From: Aaosphaeria pasadenensis
Taxonomy: Eukaryota; Ascomycota; Dothideomycetes; Pleosporales
Assembly: GCA_022813625.1 (NCBI GenBank)
Contig: JAKLMB010000056.1
Coordinates: 1-64,000 of the forward strand
Direction: 5' to 3'
DNA length: 64,000 nt
Under the pieces are notes generated by a model, which was not told the DNA's origin, made no database searches, and saw nothing but the letters and a program-made list of their open reading frames with translations. Both the position numbers and the translations under genes were made by a program. Numbering within the stretch: the stretch's first letter is position 1; every line of letters starts with the position of its first letter. Below, piece after piece: positions 55,743-64,000 of this stretch.

Positions 55743-57712
55743 CTAAGAAGATCCCTTACTTAGAACATTGACCTCCCCCGGAGCCATTGTCGACCAGTTT
55801 CTCCCATTAGCGTCAACGCCATCAAGCGTCAACGGAATGCGCGCATTGCTACCATCAAACTCATCCACATACTCCTTCGGCTCCAGCCATCCTTCATGTG
55901 TATGCAGCGCCTTTGCCGGCCACACCAGGTTCGACACCCAATAACCGCCATACGCGATTAAAAGCGCAACCGGATAGGCGACGTAATAGAATCTCTGGAT
56001 ACTCAATGGTGCAGTCACTCCTAGCTGATTCAAAAATCCGTAGAAGTTAGGCGCTACGGCTATGATGTAGACTACGAAAGCGCGGATGTTCCAGCCTTTG
56101 GTGAAGCGATACGGTCCCTCACGACTTGTGGTGTAGAGGGCGGGAATGTAAAGGAGACCTCGACGGAGGTAGTAGTAGTCGCAGATTAGAATACCAGTTA
56201 TGGCGGCAAGGAAGACTTGATAAGAGGCGAGGAAGTTGATGAAGACAATGGCGGAGGAGAGGAGGTACCAAGGGCAGATAGCGTAAGATAAGACTAGTAA
56301 TTTCATCAATATTTCTTCATGCAAGTAGATGTCCTTAGATCAGGGTTTGACTGACTGGCGCAAATGAAAAATCCTCTTTTGACAGTGATGTATCTTGGGC
56401 ATAGAGCAGCGATATCGTTTCCGGCACTGACTCGATATTAGATTGGATGCAAATGAGCAATACATAGGCTTCTTACGGGATAGAGTTCTCGAAGATAGCG
56501 GAGAAGATAGTCGAGTATACGAATGCAATTGCAATCATTGCACAGCCGGCACGATTGGCAGGTGTATACCGGTCACCTTCCATCAGCCTGTCAAGCAGGA
56601 TGAGCGGATTCCAGACAAACTACGGCAAATGAATAAGTATTCTTCCAAAAATAATCGACGCATCAAAACTTACCTCTCCTAGAATACTTTCACTCGTGGC
56701 TGCTATTACGTTACCCAGAACAGCAACCAGCAAGTTTGAGACCGGAAAGCTGATGATTTGGCCCAAAAGGACATCGTTGGGTCTCCTCGCATATCGCTGG
56801 AGATCGGCAGCGTTGGAGATGAATGTTCCACATTGTGCAAGACCAAGAAATATGAACTTCGCAATCATCCACGATTTCTCGGGTCCCTTGATAGTCGATG
56901 GGCGGGCAAGAGAAGCAGAAGTATTCCTTGCAAGGGACACTGTCCATGCCAACATCGCAAAAGCGCCACAGTAATAAACGCCAACTTTAATGTATACCAG
57001 CATCCTCATCTTTGGGACTGGAATGAACAGAAAAGCACAATTGAGAATCCTTTCACGCATTGTCATTTCTAGTTACTATTGTACGAGGGCGGTTGGGCTT
57101 ACCAGTACACTGCGAAACAGATCATACCGCCAGAAGTCAGGGCTGAAGCAGTGCCCATTGTGTCGTGTATACGCGCGATTGATGGGAATATCGCATGAAG
57201 TAGTACGCTTTCAGAAACTGTTAGCCACCTCTGCAACGTGATATCACGTGTAAGTTGACTCACTATAAGCATTGCGCTCCTTGGACGCTGTTTACTCCAT
57301 TCCAGACGATAGACATGCAGGCTCGATTGAAAGTCGGCCAAAGACTTCCCCAAACACCGAAACTGGCCCGACAGAGGACTGGAAATGGGATACGATAGAC
57401 AGCTCCGCCGCGTCCGTTCAAGGCCATGAGAAGGCCAGCTAAGATCTGGCCACCAAACGAACAGGCCACGGCTTCCCACATAGAAAGTCCCATCGCCATT
57501 CCAGTCGATGCGGCATAGAGGTTACTGACATTGGCAGTCGCAGAAAACCAGAAGAAAAGATAAGTCAGTTGAGTCCATCTTCGATCCTCCGTCCGCACAG
57601 GTCGGATCGAATCGTTATCGAGGAGTGACACTGGACGGACGTTGCCATCTTGATCAACGTTTTTGACCAAGAGTCGGTCATGAAAAGAATGAAGAAGAGA
57701 AACTTTTGTCAT
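55743..57712 (-). CDS. NCS1-family nucleobase/allantoin permease
   Basis: A plasma-membrane nucleobase-cation symporter of the Fur (uracil/uridine/allantoin) branch. The ATG at 57712 (MTKVSLLHSFHDRLLVKNVDQDG) is preferred over the in-frame one at 57769. About five introns are removed to give RRWTQLTYLFFWFSATANVSNLYAASTGMAMGLS (TM1), GRGGAVYRIPFPVLCRASFGVWGS (TM3 region), IWNGVNSVQGAQ, the conserved block KSWMIAKFIFLGLAQCGTFISNAADLQRYARRP, ISFPVSNLLVAVLG, PNR-type SFVWNPLILLDRL, RRGFFICA, and YQVFLAAITGILICDYYYLRRGLLYIPALY. The hydrophilic tail ends VNVLSKGSS. All twelve membrane segments seem present. The substrate within the nucleobase group cannot be read off. It is divergent from a 2-oxoglutarate oxygenase. 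Confidence 0.88.
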
Positions 57713-58540
57713 GGAGGGCGTTTGTGGCTGTGTAATGGATGCTTGATAGCATTCAAACCGGTCGCTCACAGTCCAGTCCTTCTGTTAATGAATGAAATCA
57801 GAATTGTAGGTAGCAATTGAGGATGGGATCCGATGCATGAACGTGGAGATACCAAACGGATTCCGGCGTGGCCCGGATTGGCATTATTTCTGAGAGATAT
57901 ACATGAAGATCGTTGAAGCCTTATCTCTCCTTTGTGAAAGCATTAGATTAGGGCACACGGGGCACTAACTATTTGGGTCTAGTCCCATTTGGTTGGTTCC
58001 AGGGACCTTGCGGGGAAAACGTGGATGGCAGGTTCCGACCAATCAACGCCCGCCCATCCCAGATATGCCCAATGTTGACATCCGACGGCAACTCCGACGG
58101 AGACCGTCGTTCTATGGAATTATGTGATGGTAACTACACACATTTACTGCAGTGTAAATGTGAATACCACCAAGATCTACTCATATCCCCTCCCAACATA
58201 GAACCTCCCTCCTCGCAACCGGGACAATACACGCGTACGCTTGGCCAACACGACGACAATAGCGAGCCAAATTACACTGAAGGGCCCACTATTAACCACC
58301 ACAAGCACGCCATAATCCCGGATTACTGCGATATCCCATTCAACTAGACAAAAGTTCTGAATTCCACATGCACTTCGCCCACGCAGGACGTTCTGTTATA
58401 TAGGCGCTGTTTTGCTGCATCGACGTCGTTTATATCCCAGCGATCTACACAGCTTCGATCGATCCTTCGAACCCTCGACTTGCATATTCTTTGATAGCCT
58501 ATTCACGTTCCGCGCTCAGTCAGCCTGATCTGCATAAGCC
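57713..58540. promoter_or_regulatory. Divergent promoter, permease and 2OG oxygenase, with GATA sites
   Basis: Two matches to the AreA nitrogen-regulation core HGATAR: TTATCT at 57921-57926 (AGATAA on the minus strand) and TGATAG at 58492-58497, the latter about 45 bases before the oxygenase ATG. Such sites are expected by chance now and then, but both flanking genes could be nitrogen-scavenging. A plus frame at 57973-58347 has no ATG and is not called. Confidence 0.45.
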
Positions 58541-59737
58541 ATGGCTACAGAAACAGCCACAAAGACATACTCAAAAATCCAATTGCTCACACTGAATGGC
58601 CCAGAATATCGACGAGTCTCGACCGCACCTCCGCGGGCACCCCTTGCTAATGAAATTCCCCTTATAGATTTGGGCCAAATAGATGGAGACCTTGCTGCAC
58701 GGAAAGGAATTGCACAAAACATCAGGCTTGCAGCTGAGAATACCGGGTTCTTCTATGTATACAATCATGGCATCTCGCCTGACTTAATTCGCAATGCACT
58801 GCATCAAGCTCAAGCATTCTTCGACCAGCCAATAAATGCAAAGGAAAAGGTCTCACGTCGCAAATATGAAAACTTTCAGGGATACCATGGGGTGGGGACT
58901 ACGCAAATCAACGATACAGAAACGAAAGGTATGTCTAGAAGCACTGTCATTGATTCACGTGTGCATGAATTGACACAATCGTACATAGATAACAAGGAAA
59001 CATTCTCCATCCGCTATGATGAATCCAATGACCCTCTCCACGCGAATTCACCCACCCAACCAACCTCATCATCTAGATCGCTGGACGAACTCTGGACCGG
59101 TGTATCCCACCTCCCCGGCTTCCGCACCGCCACCGTGGAATTCTGGCAACAACGCCTCAACCTCGCCCGCAAACTCGTCCGCATCCTAGCCCTCGCTCTC
59201 GACCTCGAGGAATCCTACTTCGACGACGTCATCACACATCCAGGCGCAGACGCCCTTTACATCCACTACCCCGGCGTCGTGGACCCCTCAGACAGCGCCA
59301 ACGTCGACGTCGGAATCGGATCCCACACCGACATCCAGTGCTTCACGCTCCTATGGCAGGACAACTCCGGCGGACTGCAAGTCCTCTCCAACGAGGGGGA
59401 GTGGATCGACGCGAAGCCCATCGAGGGCACGTTCGTGGTGAACATCGCTGATTTTCTGCAACGACTTTCGAACAATAGGTTCAAGTCTACGGTGCATCGC
59501 GTGTATAACAGACAGACGGCGTCGAGGTATTCGATGCCGTTTTTCTTGGGATTCAATGCCGATAGTGTGTGTAGTGTTGTGCCAACTTGCGTGGACGAGG
59601 AGCATCCGCCGCTTTATGAACCTATATCTTGTGGGAAGGTGAGTGCATTCTAGGACTCTTTTGCTGATGCGAACTAATATTTTTATGCTCAGTGGCACCA
59701 TGACCGACTAGCTCTTGCATCGCTTAAAAAGAATTAA
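58541..59737 (+). CDS. 2-oxoglutarate/Fe(II) dioxygenase (isopenicillin-N-synthase-like)
   Basis: A cytosolic non-haem iron oxygenase. Exons are joined by a 60-bp intron at 58929-58988 (GTATGT..ACATAG, in frame if retained) and an intron from 59640 (GTGAGT..CTCAG) that adds WHHDRLALASLKKN. The N-terminal DIOX_N domain has EIPLIDLGQIDGD and NTGFFYVYNHGIS. The double-stranded beta-helix gives LYIHYPG, the iron ligands HTD (in GSHTDIQCFTLLWQD) and His in STVHRVYNR, and the 2-oxoglutarate Arg in SRYSMPFF. All catalytic residues are present at a normal length of about 365 residues. Relatives include thymine 7-hydroxylase and many biosynthetic oxygenases. Its pairing with a nucleobase permease makes a nucleobase or related substrate attractive, by inference only. 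Confidence 0.88.
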
Positions 59738-60614
59738 TTGATTTGGCACTGGTAGCATCATCGAATTCTTCCCAAAACAATGTCAAAGTCATGAACCTTT
59801 AAGCGGCTGTTTTGCATTTAGCATAGTTGAGTCTGTTCAATTGAGACTATTCTGATCGTCCCTTCTGATTCGTAGCGTCAACTGAGCAGTGTATGTGATC
59901 ATTATCAATGGGTACTGCACCAGATAACGGAATAGCCAACTTGTTGCAATTGGTAAGATTGCTCAGAGTGATGCGACTGTTGGTTGTCTACAATTTGGCA
60001 ATATGACTTTAAGGCGTGTTTTATAATAGAACGTCCGAAACCTCTATACGCAAAAGAGCGCACAATACCCTAAATGCAGTGCAAAATATTCCAATGTCAC
60101 GTATCCATACGATATGATACCATATGCAATGCTTTGTAAATATCAATGTTTAGGCCATGTTTTGGTCTCATATCCGTTGCGATGACTTGACTCGAGACAA
60201 TCTTGAACTGAGTGATTATAGTAAGGATTACCAAAATCAATTAAGCATCCAATATCCTAGACATTCAGCTCTAAACGCTAGGGCAACAATTTTTTATTTT
60301 TCTTCTTCTAGGGAAAAACAATAGAAACTGTGAGGATTCGTTCCTTGCTATATATTGTCTCATAAAATAGTCTCTCATTCCCAATATCAATTGCAAGATT
60401 CTCCGAACTCGGACGTTTCATTTATCGATAAGGACCCCACCCCCGCCAAAGGAAAGAAAAAAAACCTCAGCCCTACAACAACAATCTAAACCAACCCCTC
60501 CCTCGCCCTCTTCCTCCACGACCTCAACCTCACATCATCAATTGCAATCGCAATTGACGCAATCACTCACCACTCAATTCCACCGTGGAATCTAACACGA
60601 ACCAACGACCCACG
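59738..60614. promoter_or_regulatory. Intergenic, promoter of the GAR synthetase gene
   Basis: No gene. The left 600 bases are AT-rich. From about 60440 a C/A-rich, pyrimidine-rich leader precedes the ATG, and an upstream GTG at 60585 is not a start. The change of composition here is abrupt. Confidence 0.5.
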
Positions 60615-61943
60615 ATGACATCAACCAAGCCCCTCACGATCCTCCTCGTCGGCAACGGCGGCCGAGAGCACGCCCTCGCATACTCCCTCTCCAAATCCCC
60701 CTACGTCTCGCACATCCACTGCATCCCCGGCAACGGTGGCACCGCGAGCCTCCCCAAAACCTCTAACCACCCCTCAATCTCCGCCTCCGACTTCCCCGCG
60801 CTCGCCGAGTTCGCCAAAGAATACTTCGTCAACCTGCTCATCCCGGGGCCCGAGCAACCCCTCGTCGACGGCATCGTCGACTTCTTCGAGCAGGAAGTCG
60901 GGTCGTACGAAGGCGGCGCGAAGGCCGGCAGTGAAGGGATCCGGTGTTTTGGACCTGGCAAGGCCGCCGCGCGGATGGAGGGCAGCAAGACGTTTTCCAA
61001 GGACTTCATGAAGCGGCATTCGATTCCCACGGCGGCGTATGAAAATTTCACCGACCACGCGGCCGCGAAGGCGTACTTGGATTCTGTGTCGCATCGCGTG
61101 GTGATCAAGGCGTCGGGGCTCGCGGCGGGCAAGGGCGTGATTATCCCTGCGACGAGCGAGGAGGCGCACGCGGCGCTGAAGGATATCATGTTGGATCGGG
61201 AGTTTGGGTCCGCGGGCGATGAGGTGGTGATTGAGGAGTTCTTGGAGGGTGATGAGCTCAGCATCTTGACGTTCAGTGATGGCAAGACGATTAGGAGTCT
61301 GCCGCCCGCGCAGGACCACAAGAGGATTGGCGATGGGGACACCGGGCCTAACACGGGGGGTATGGGAACGTACGCGCCGACACGGATCGCGCCGAAGGAG
61401 GTGATTGAGCAGGTGGAGAGGGAGATTCTGCAACCGACGATTGACGGGATGCGGGAGGAGGGCTACGAGTTCAAGGGTGTGCTGTTCACGGGGTTGATGA
61501 TGACCAAAGACGGCCCCAAGGTGCTGGAGTACAACGTGAGGTTCGGTGATCCGGAGACGCAGAGTCTGCTGCGACTGATGGAGAGCGACCTCGCGGAGGT
61601 GATGGTGGCGTGCGCGGACGGCAAGCTTGCGGAGGTCGACTTGAAGGTGTCATCGAAGTCTGCGGCGACGGTCGTCGTTGCGGCTGGCGGGTACCCCGGA
61701 TCGTACAAGAAGGGAATCGAGATGAAGCTCGACCAGACCCCCGAGGACGTCGTATTGTTCCACGCTGGCACCGTGCTGGACGGCCAGACACTGAAGACGG
61801 CGGGCGGACGCGTGATTGCCAGCTCAGCGGTCGCGGACACGCTCGAGGACGCTGTGAAGCGCGCGTACGAGGGCGTCAAGTGCATTCACTTTGAGGGCAT
61901 GCAGTACAGAAACGACATCGCGGGACGGGCGTTGAAGAAATAG
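60615..61943 (+). CDS. Stand-alone phosphoribosylamine-glycine ligase (GAR synthetase)
   Basis: Second step of purine synthesis: ATP, phosphoribosylamine and glycine give glycinamide ribonucleotide. The ATG at 60615 starts MTSTKPLTILLVGNGGREHALAYSL (N-domain). INxGxG-type loops follow: PGNGGTASL, LLIPGPEQPLVDGI, CFGPGKAAARMEGSK. The ATP-grasp core has VVIKASGLAAGKGVI, VVIEEFLEGDELSIL, PPAQDHKRIGDGDTGPNTGGMG (family signature RxGDxDxGPNTGGMG) and VLEYNVRFGDPETQ. The C-domain ends GMQYRNDIAGRALKK, exactly where the domain closes. In yeast and most fungi this activity is fused to AIR synthetase (Ade5,7, about 800 residues). Here there is a stop after 442 residues and no AIRS sequence downstream. 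The gene is intronless and markedly GC-rich, unlike genes to the left. Confidence 0.95.
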   Translation: MTSTKPLTILLVGNGGREHALAYSLSKSPYVSHIHCIPGNGGTASLPKTSNHPSISASDFPALAEFAKEYFVNLLIPGPEQPLVDGIVDFFEQEVGSYEGGAKAGSEGIRCFGPGKAAARMEGSKTFSKDFMKRHSIPTAAYENFTDHAAAKAYLDSVSHRVVIKASGLAAGKGVIIPATSEEAHAALKDIMLDREFGSAGDEVVIEEFLEGDELSILTFSDGKTIRSLPPAQDHKRIGDGDTGPNTGGMGTYAPTRIAPKEVIEQVEREILQPTIDGMREEGYEFKGVLFTGLMMTKDGPKVLEYNVRFGDPETQSLLRLMESDLAEVMVACADGKLAEVDLKVSSKSAATVVVAAGGYPGSYKKGIEMKLDQTPEDVVLFHAGTVLDGQTLKTAGGRVIASSAVADTLEDAVKRAYEGVKCIHFEGMQYRNDIAGRALKK

Positions 61944-62128
61944 AGCATCACCAGCACCTCATCTTGCCGCAGCGAAAGAAAAATGAAAAGGGGAGACAGA
62001 TAAAACGTCATTCATATCATATAAACCCTTCCATAGAAAAAACAATGTATATACCCATCCCATATCCCAACCCATTCGTCAATCCCCCCAAACCATGACT
62101 CTTTTAAATTTCCATGACGCTCCCCTCC

Positions 62129-63592
62129 TTATATCTCCTTCTTCTCCACCGTCGCCTTCACGGCCGGCCTCCTCAACCCCCCAAAAACCGCCGCGCAGAC
62201 GGCCACCATGCCGGCTGCTCCAACCTTGTACGCGACATCCCGTCCCGCCCACCAATACACACTGCAGAAAACCAACGGCCCCAGACTCCTTCCCGCCTGC
62301 CCGAAACTCCTATGATTTCCCAACTTCACGCCCCTTTCCCCCTCCGCCGCCTCAAACGACGACAGCGAATTCAGTCCCGTGACGACCGTCGCGGAAGTGA
62401 CCGCCAACAGCGTCGCCGCGGCGTACAGTCCCCGCTGCGTGGTCACGAACGAGAGAAGCGTGAACGCGAGGACGCAGGCAATCACGCCGGTTTTCACGAC
62501 GGAGAGCGGGTGCAGGCGGCGCACGAGGGTGCCCTGCAGGAGCGAGGCGACGAGCCCGATGAAGCCGAGGAGGCGGCCCGTGTCGCGGGACGTGTGGCCG
62601 AAGAGGTCGTAGGTCATGAAGGGGAGGGAGAACTCCATGCCGGAGAAGAAGAGGATGAAGAGGAAGTGCGTGGTGTTGAGGAGGGTGTGGGAGTTTGTGC
62701 GGGTGGTCTTCGGCTTCGAGGGGGTGGAGGAGGCGGGTTTGCCATTGGCGGTGGAGGTTGTTGCGGTGCCGTTAGTCGTGGGAGGTGATGATGTAGGGAG
62801 GGTCTCCGGGAGGCTGACGTAGAGGTAGATAGTCTCTGTGACGATCAAGAAGAGGGAGAATGCGGCTGCGCTGGCGAAGGGGTTCGCGGCAACGCTGGTA
62901 ATCGTGCTGAGCCATGCGCCGAGCGCAGGGCCGAACGTGAACGCAATGCTGAAGCAGACGCCGACGAGCGCCATCGTCGCGCCTCGCTGGCTCTCGTCCG
63001 ATATATCCGTCGCAATGGCCATCGCGAGTTGTACGTTTCCTTCACTCAGTCCTCCGACCACGCGGCTCAGGAGGAACGTCCGGAAGTCCGTCGCGGCGAC
63101 CCACAGCGCGACGCTGAGGATGTTGCCGACCATGGACCATAGCAGCGCGGTCCTGCGGCCGTACTTGTCACTGAGGATGCCGATGACGGGCGAAGCGAGT
63201 GCCTGGAGGAAGGAGAAGAGCGACCCGAGGGCTCCGCCGAGGAGGACGATGTCATAGCGGTCGTTGATGGGCTTCGCGAATGAGTTCTTGTATGCGTTGA
63301 GGCCGGAGAAGATCTTAGCGAGGACGGTGGTGGACGAGTTGCCCTGCGCGGTCTCGTGGTCGCGGTAGAATTCGAGGAGTTTTGGGAAGAGGGGGAGGAT
63401 GAATGTGAAGGATATCTGGTGGGAGTATGTGTTAGTGGTGGATGTTGGTGTTTGCGGAGTTGTTTACTTTAAAAGTAGTTGTGTTGAAGCTTTTGGGGGT
63501 GGATGACGTACGAGATCGAGGAGTAGCGATACGAAGAGTACCTTAAGCACCCTCTTTCGCAGCGCCGGCGTAACCGGTAGAGCTGCAGCCAT
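62129..63592 (-). CDS. MFS transporter (MFSD10/tetracycline-resistance-like type)
   Basis: A twelve-helix major facilitator. Exon 1 (ATG at 63592, MAAALPVTPALRKRVLKVLFVSLLLDL) is joined by an intron of about 95 bases (GTACGT..CACCAG, about 63511-63418) to ISFTFILPLFPKLLEFY. The motif-A loop is SPVIGILSDKYGRRTALLWS between TM2 and TM3, and TM4 reads SRVVGGLSEGNVQLAMAIATDIS, the family form of the R-x-x-x-G segment. A Ser/Thr/Pro-rich central loop of about 50 residues separates the halves. Near the end comes SFGQAGRSLGPLVFCSVYWWAGRDVAYKVG. The pattern fits YCR023C/MFSD10-like proteins, conserved in fungi, with unsettled substrate. It is convergent with the GAR synthetase gene and similarly GC-rich. 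Confidence 0.85.
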
Positions 63593-64000
63593 CGTTCTAT
63601 GGATGTGATGCTAGAAGATATAATATTATATTATGCCCGAAATGCGCCAGAGATGCGATTGATTAATATTGTCGCGAGAGCCAGTCTATGTTCGTGCAAG
63701 AAGGTTGTAGATGATGTCTAAGGGAAGACAAAAATGTGTCTGTCGAACCGGGAACGTGGGATTCGTGATTGGGGATGAAACAGTTGGTTTGTGGAACTGT
63801 CTGTCCCTCCTGGTCCTGGTCGTTGGGAGTTGGGAGTAATAATGTAACGCGCAGTGTTATACAAGTGCTGTAGCAGCGTGCCAGTAAGAAGCTGTGTAAT
63901 TGTACTGTACAGGTGTCTTTCTCGTTAAAAATAGATTGCAATTAGAGTGGACCGTCGGCGCGCACGCGTTCCCAGGTTCGTTTGTGTATCGTCGGGTGGT
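63593..64000. other. Promoter of the MFS gene and window end
   Basis: No gene recognised. A minus frame at 63663-63941 has no support. Confidence 0.5.

Noticed and set aside
57973..58347. Plus frame of 124 codons between permease and oxygenase
   Set aside because: It lacks an ATG, lies in the divergent promoter and has no motif.
60701..61433. Two long minus frames (217 and 219 codons)
   Set aside because: Shadows of the GC-rich GAR synthetase gene, where stop codons are rare in all frames.
62114..62788. Plus-strand frame of 224 codons, Arg/Glu-rich
   Set aside because: Shadow of the GC-rich MFS gene; low-complexity composition.

Overview
This is the end of a chromosome of a filamentous ascomycete (Pezizomycotina). 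The left edge is twelve perfect CCCTAA telomere repeats. Genes have short introns (about 45-75 bases) with GTAAGT/GTATGT donors and CTAAC/CTGAC-like branch sites. The gene families are typical of these fungi: fungal rhodopsin-domain membrane proteins, UstYa/DUF3328, DUF3433, DUF7703, DUF8021, Zn2Cys6 factors and small secreted proteins. An AT-rich, CpA-poor, TpA-rich block beside the telomere is what repeat-induced point mutation (RIP) leaves. I cannot name the species.

Layout. 1-4.1 kb is telomere and wreckage: a RIP-destroyed Ty3/gypsy-like gag, the stub of a secreted-protein gene with CAA/CAG-to-stop type lesions, a 3 x 40 bp tandem repeat and a polo-type kinase pseudogene. 4.4-20.4 kb is accessory: an amino-acid permease, a rhodopsin-domain membrane protein, two paralogous GNAT acetyltransferases, a 51-residue secreted peptide gene that only appears when an intron is removed, a UstYa-like protein, a plant-type O-methyltransferase lacking the usual catalytic histidine, and two secreted Cys-containing proteins. 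20.9-32.3 kb is a probable plant-glycoside utilisation cluster: secreted saponin-hydrolase-like protein, intracellular GH1 beta-glucosidase and intracellular GH78 alpha-L-rhamnosidase facing each other across one promoter, and a sugar-type MFS transporter.

33.5-48.6 kb holds a DUF7703 membrane protein, a second rhodopsin-domain protein, a GMC oxidoreductase, a broken DUF3433 gene, a bacterial-type solute-binding protein and a DUF8021 secreted protein. 49-63.6 kb holds a DAO-type flavoprotein, an APH-fold kinase, a TatD-like hydrolase, a frame-broken Zn2Cys6 regulator, an NCS1 nucleobase permease divergent from a 2-oxoglutarate/Fe(II) oxygenase, a stand-alone glycinamide ribonucleotide synthetase (normally fused to AIRS in fungi) and an MFS transporter. 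From about 60.5 kb coding GC rises sharply, perhaps the border with core chromosome.

The strongest candidate systems are the glycoside cluster (20.9-32.3 kb) and the nucleobase-flavoured group (55.7-62 kb). The UstYa/methyltransferase/GNAT/peptide group (9-16 kb) is a weaker candidate for a small biosynthetic locus. All functions are read from motifs and family memory; no database search was run.
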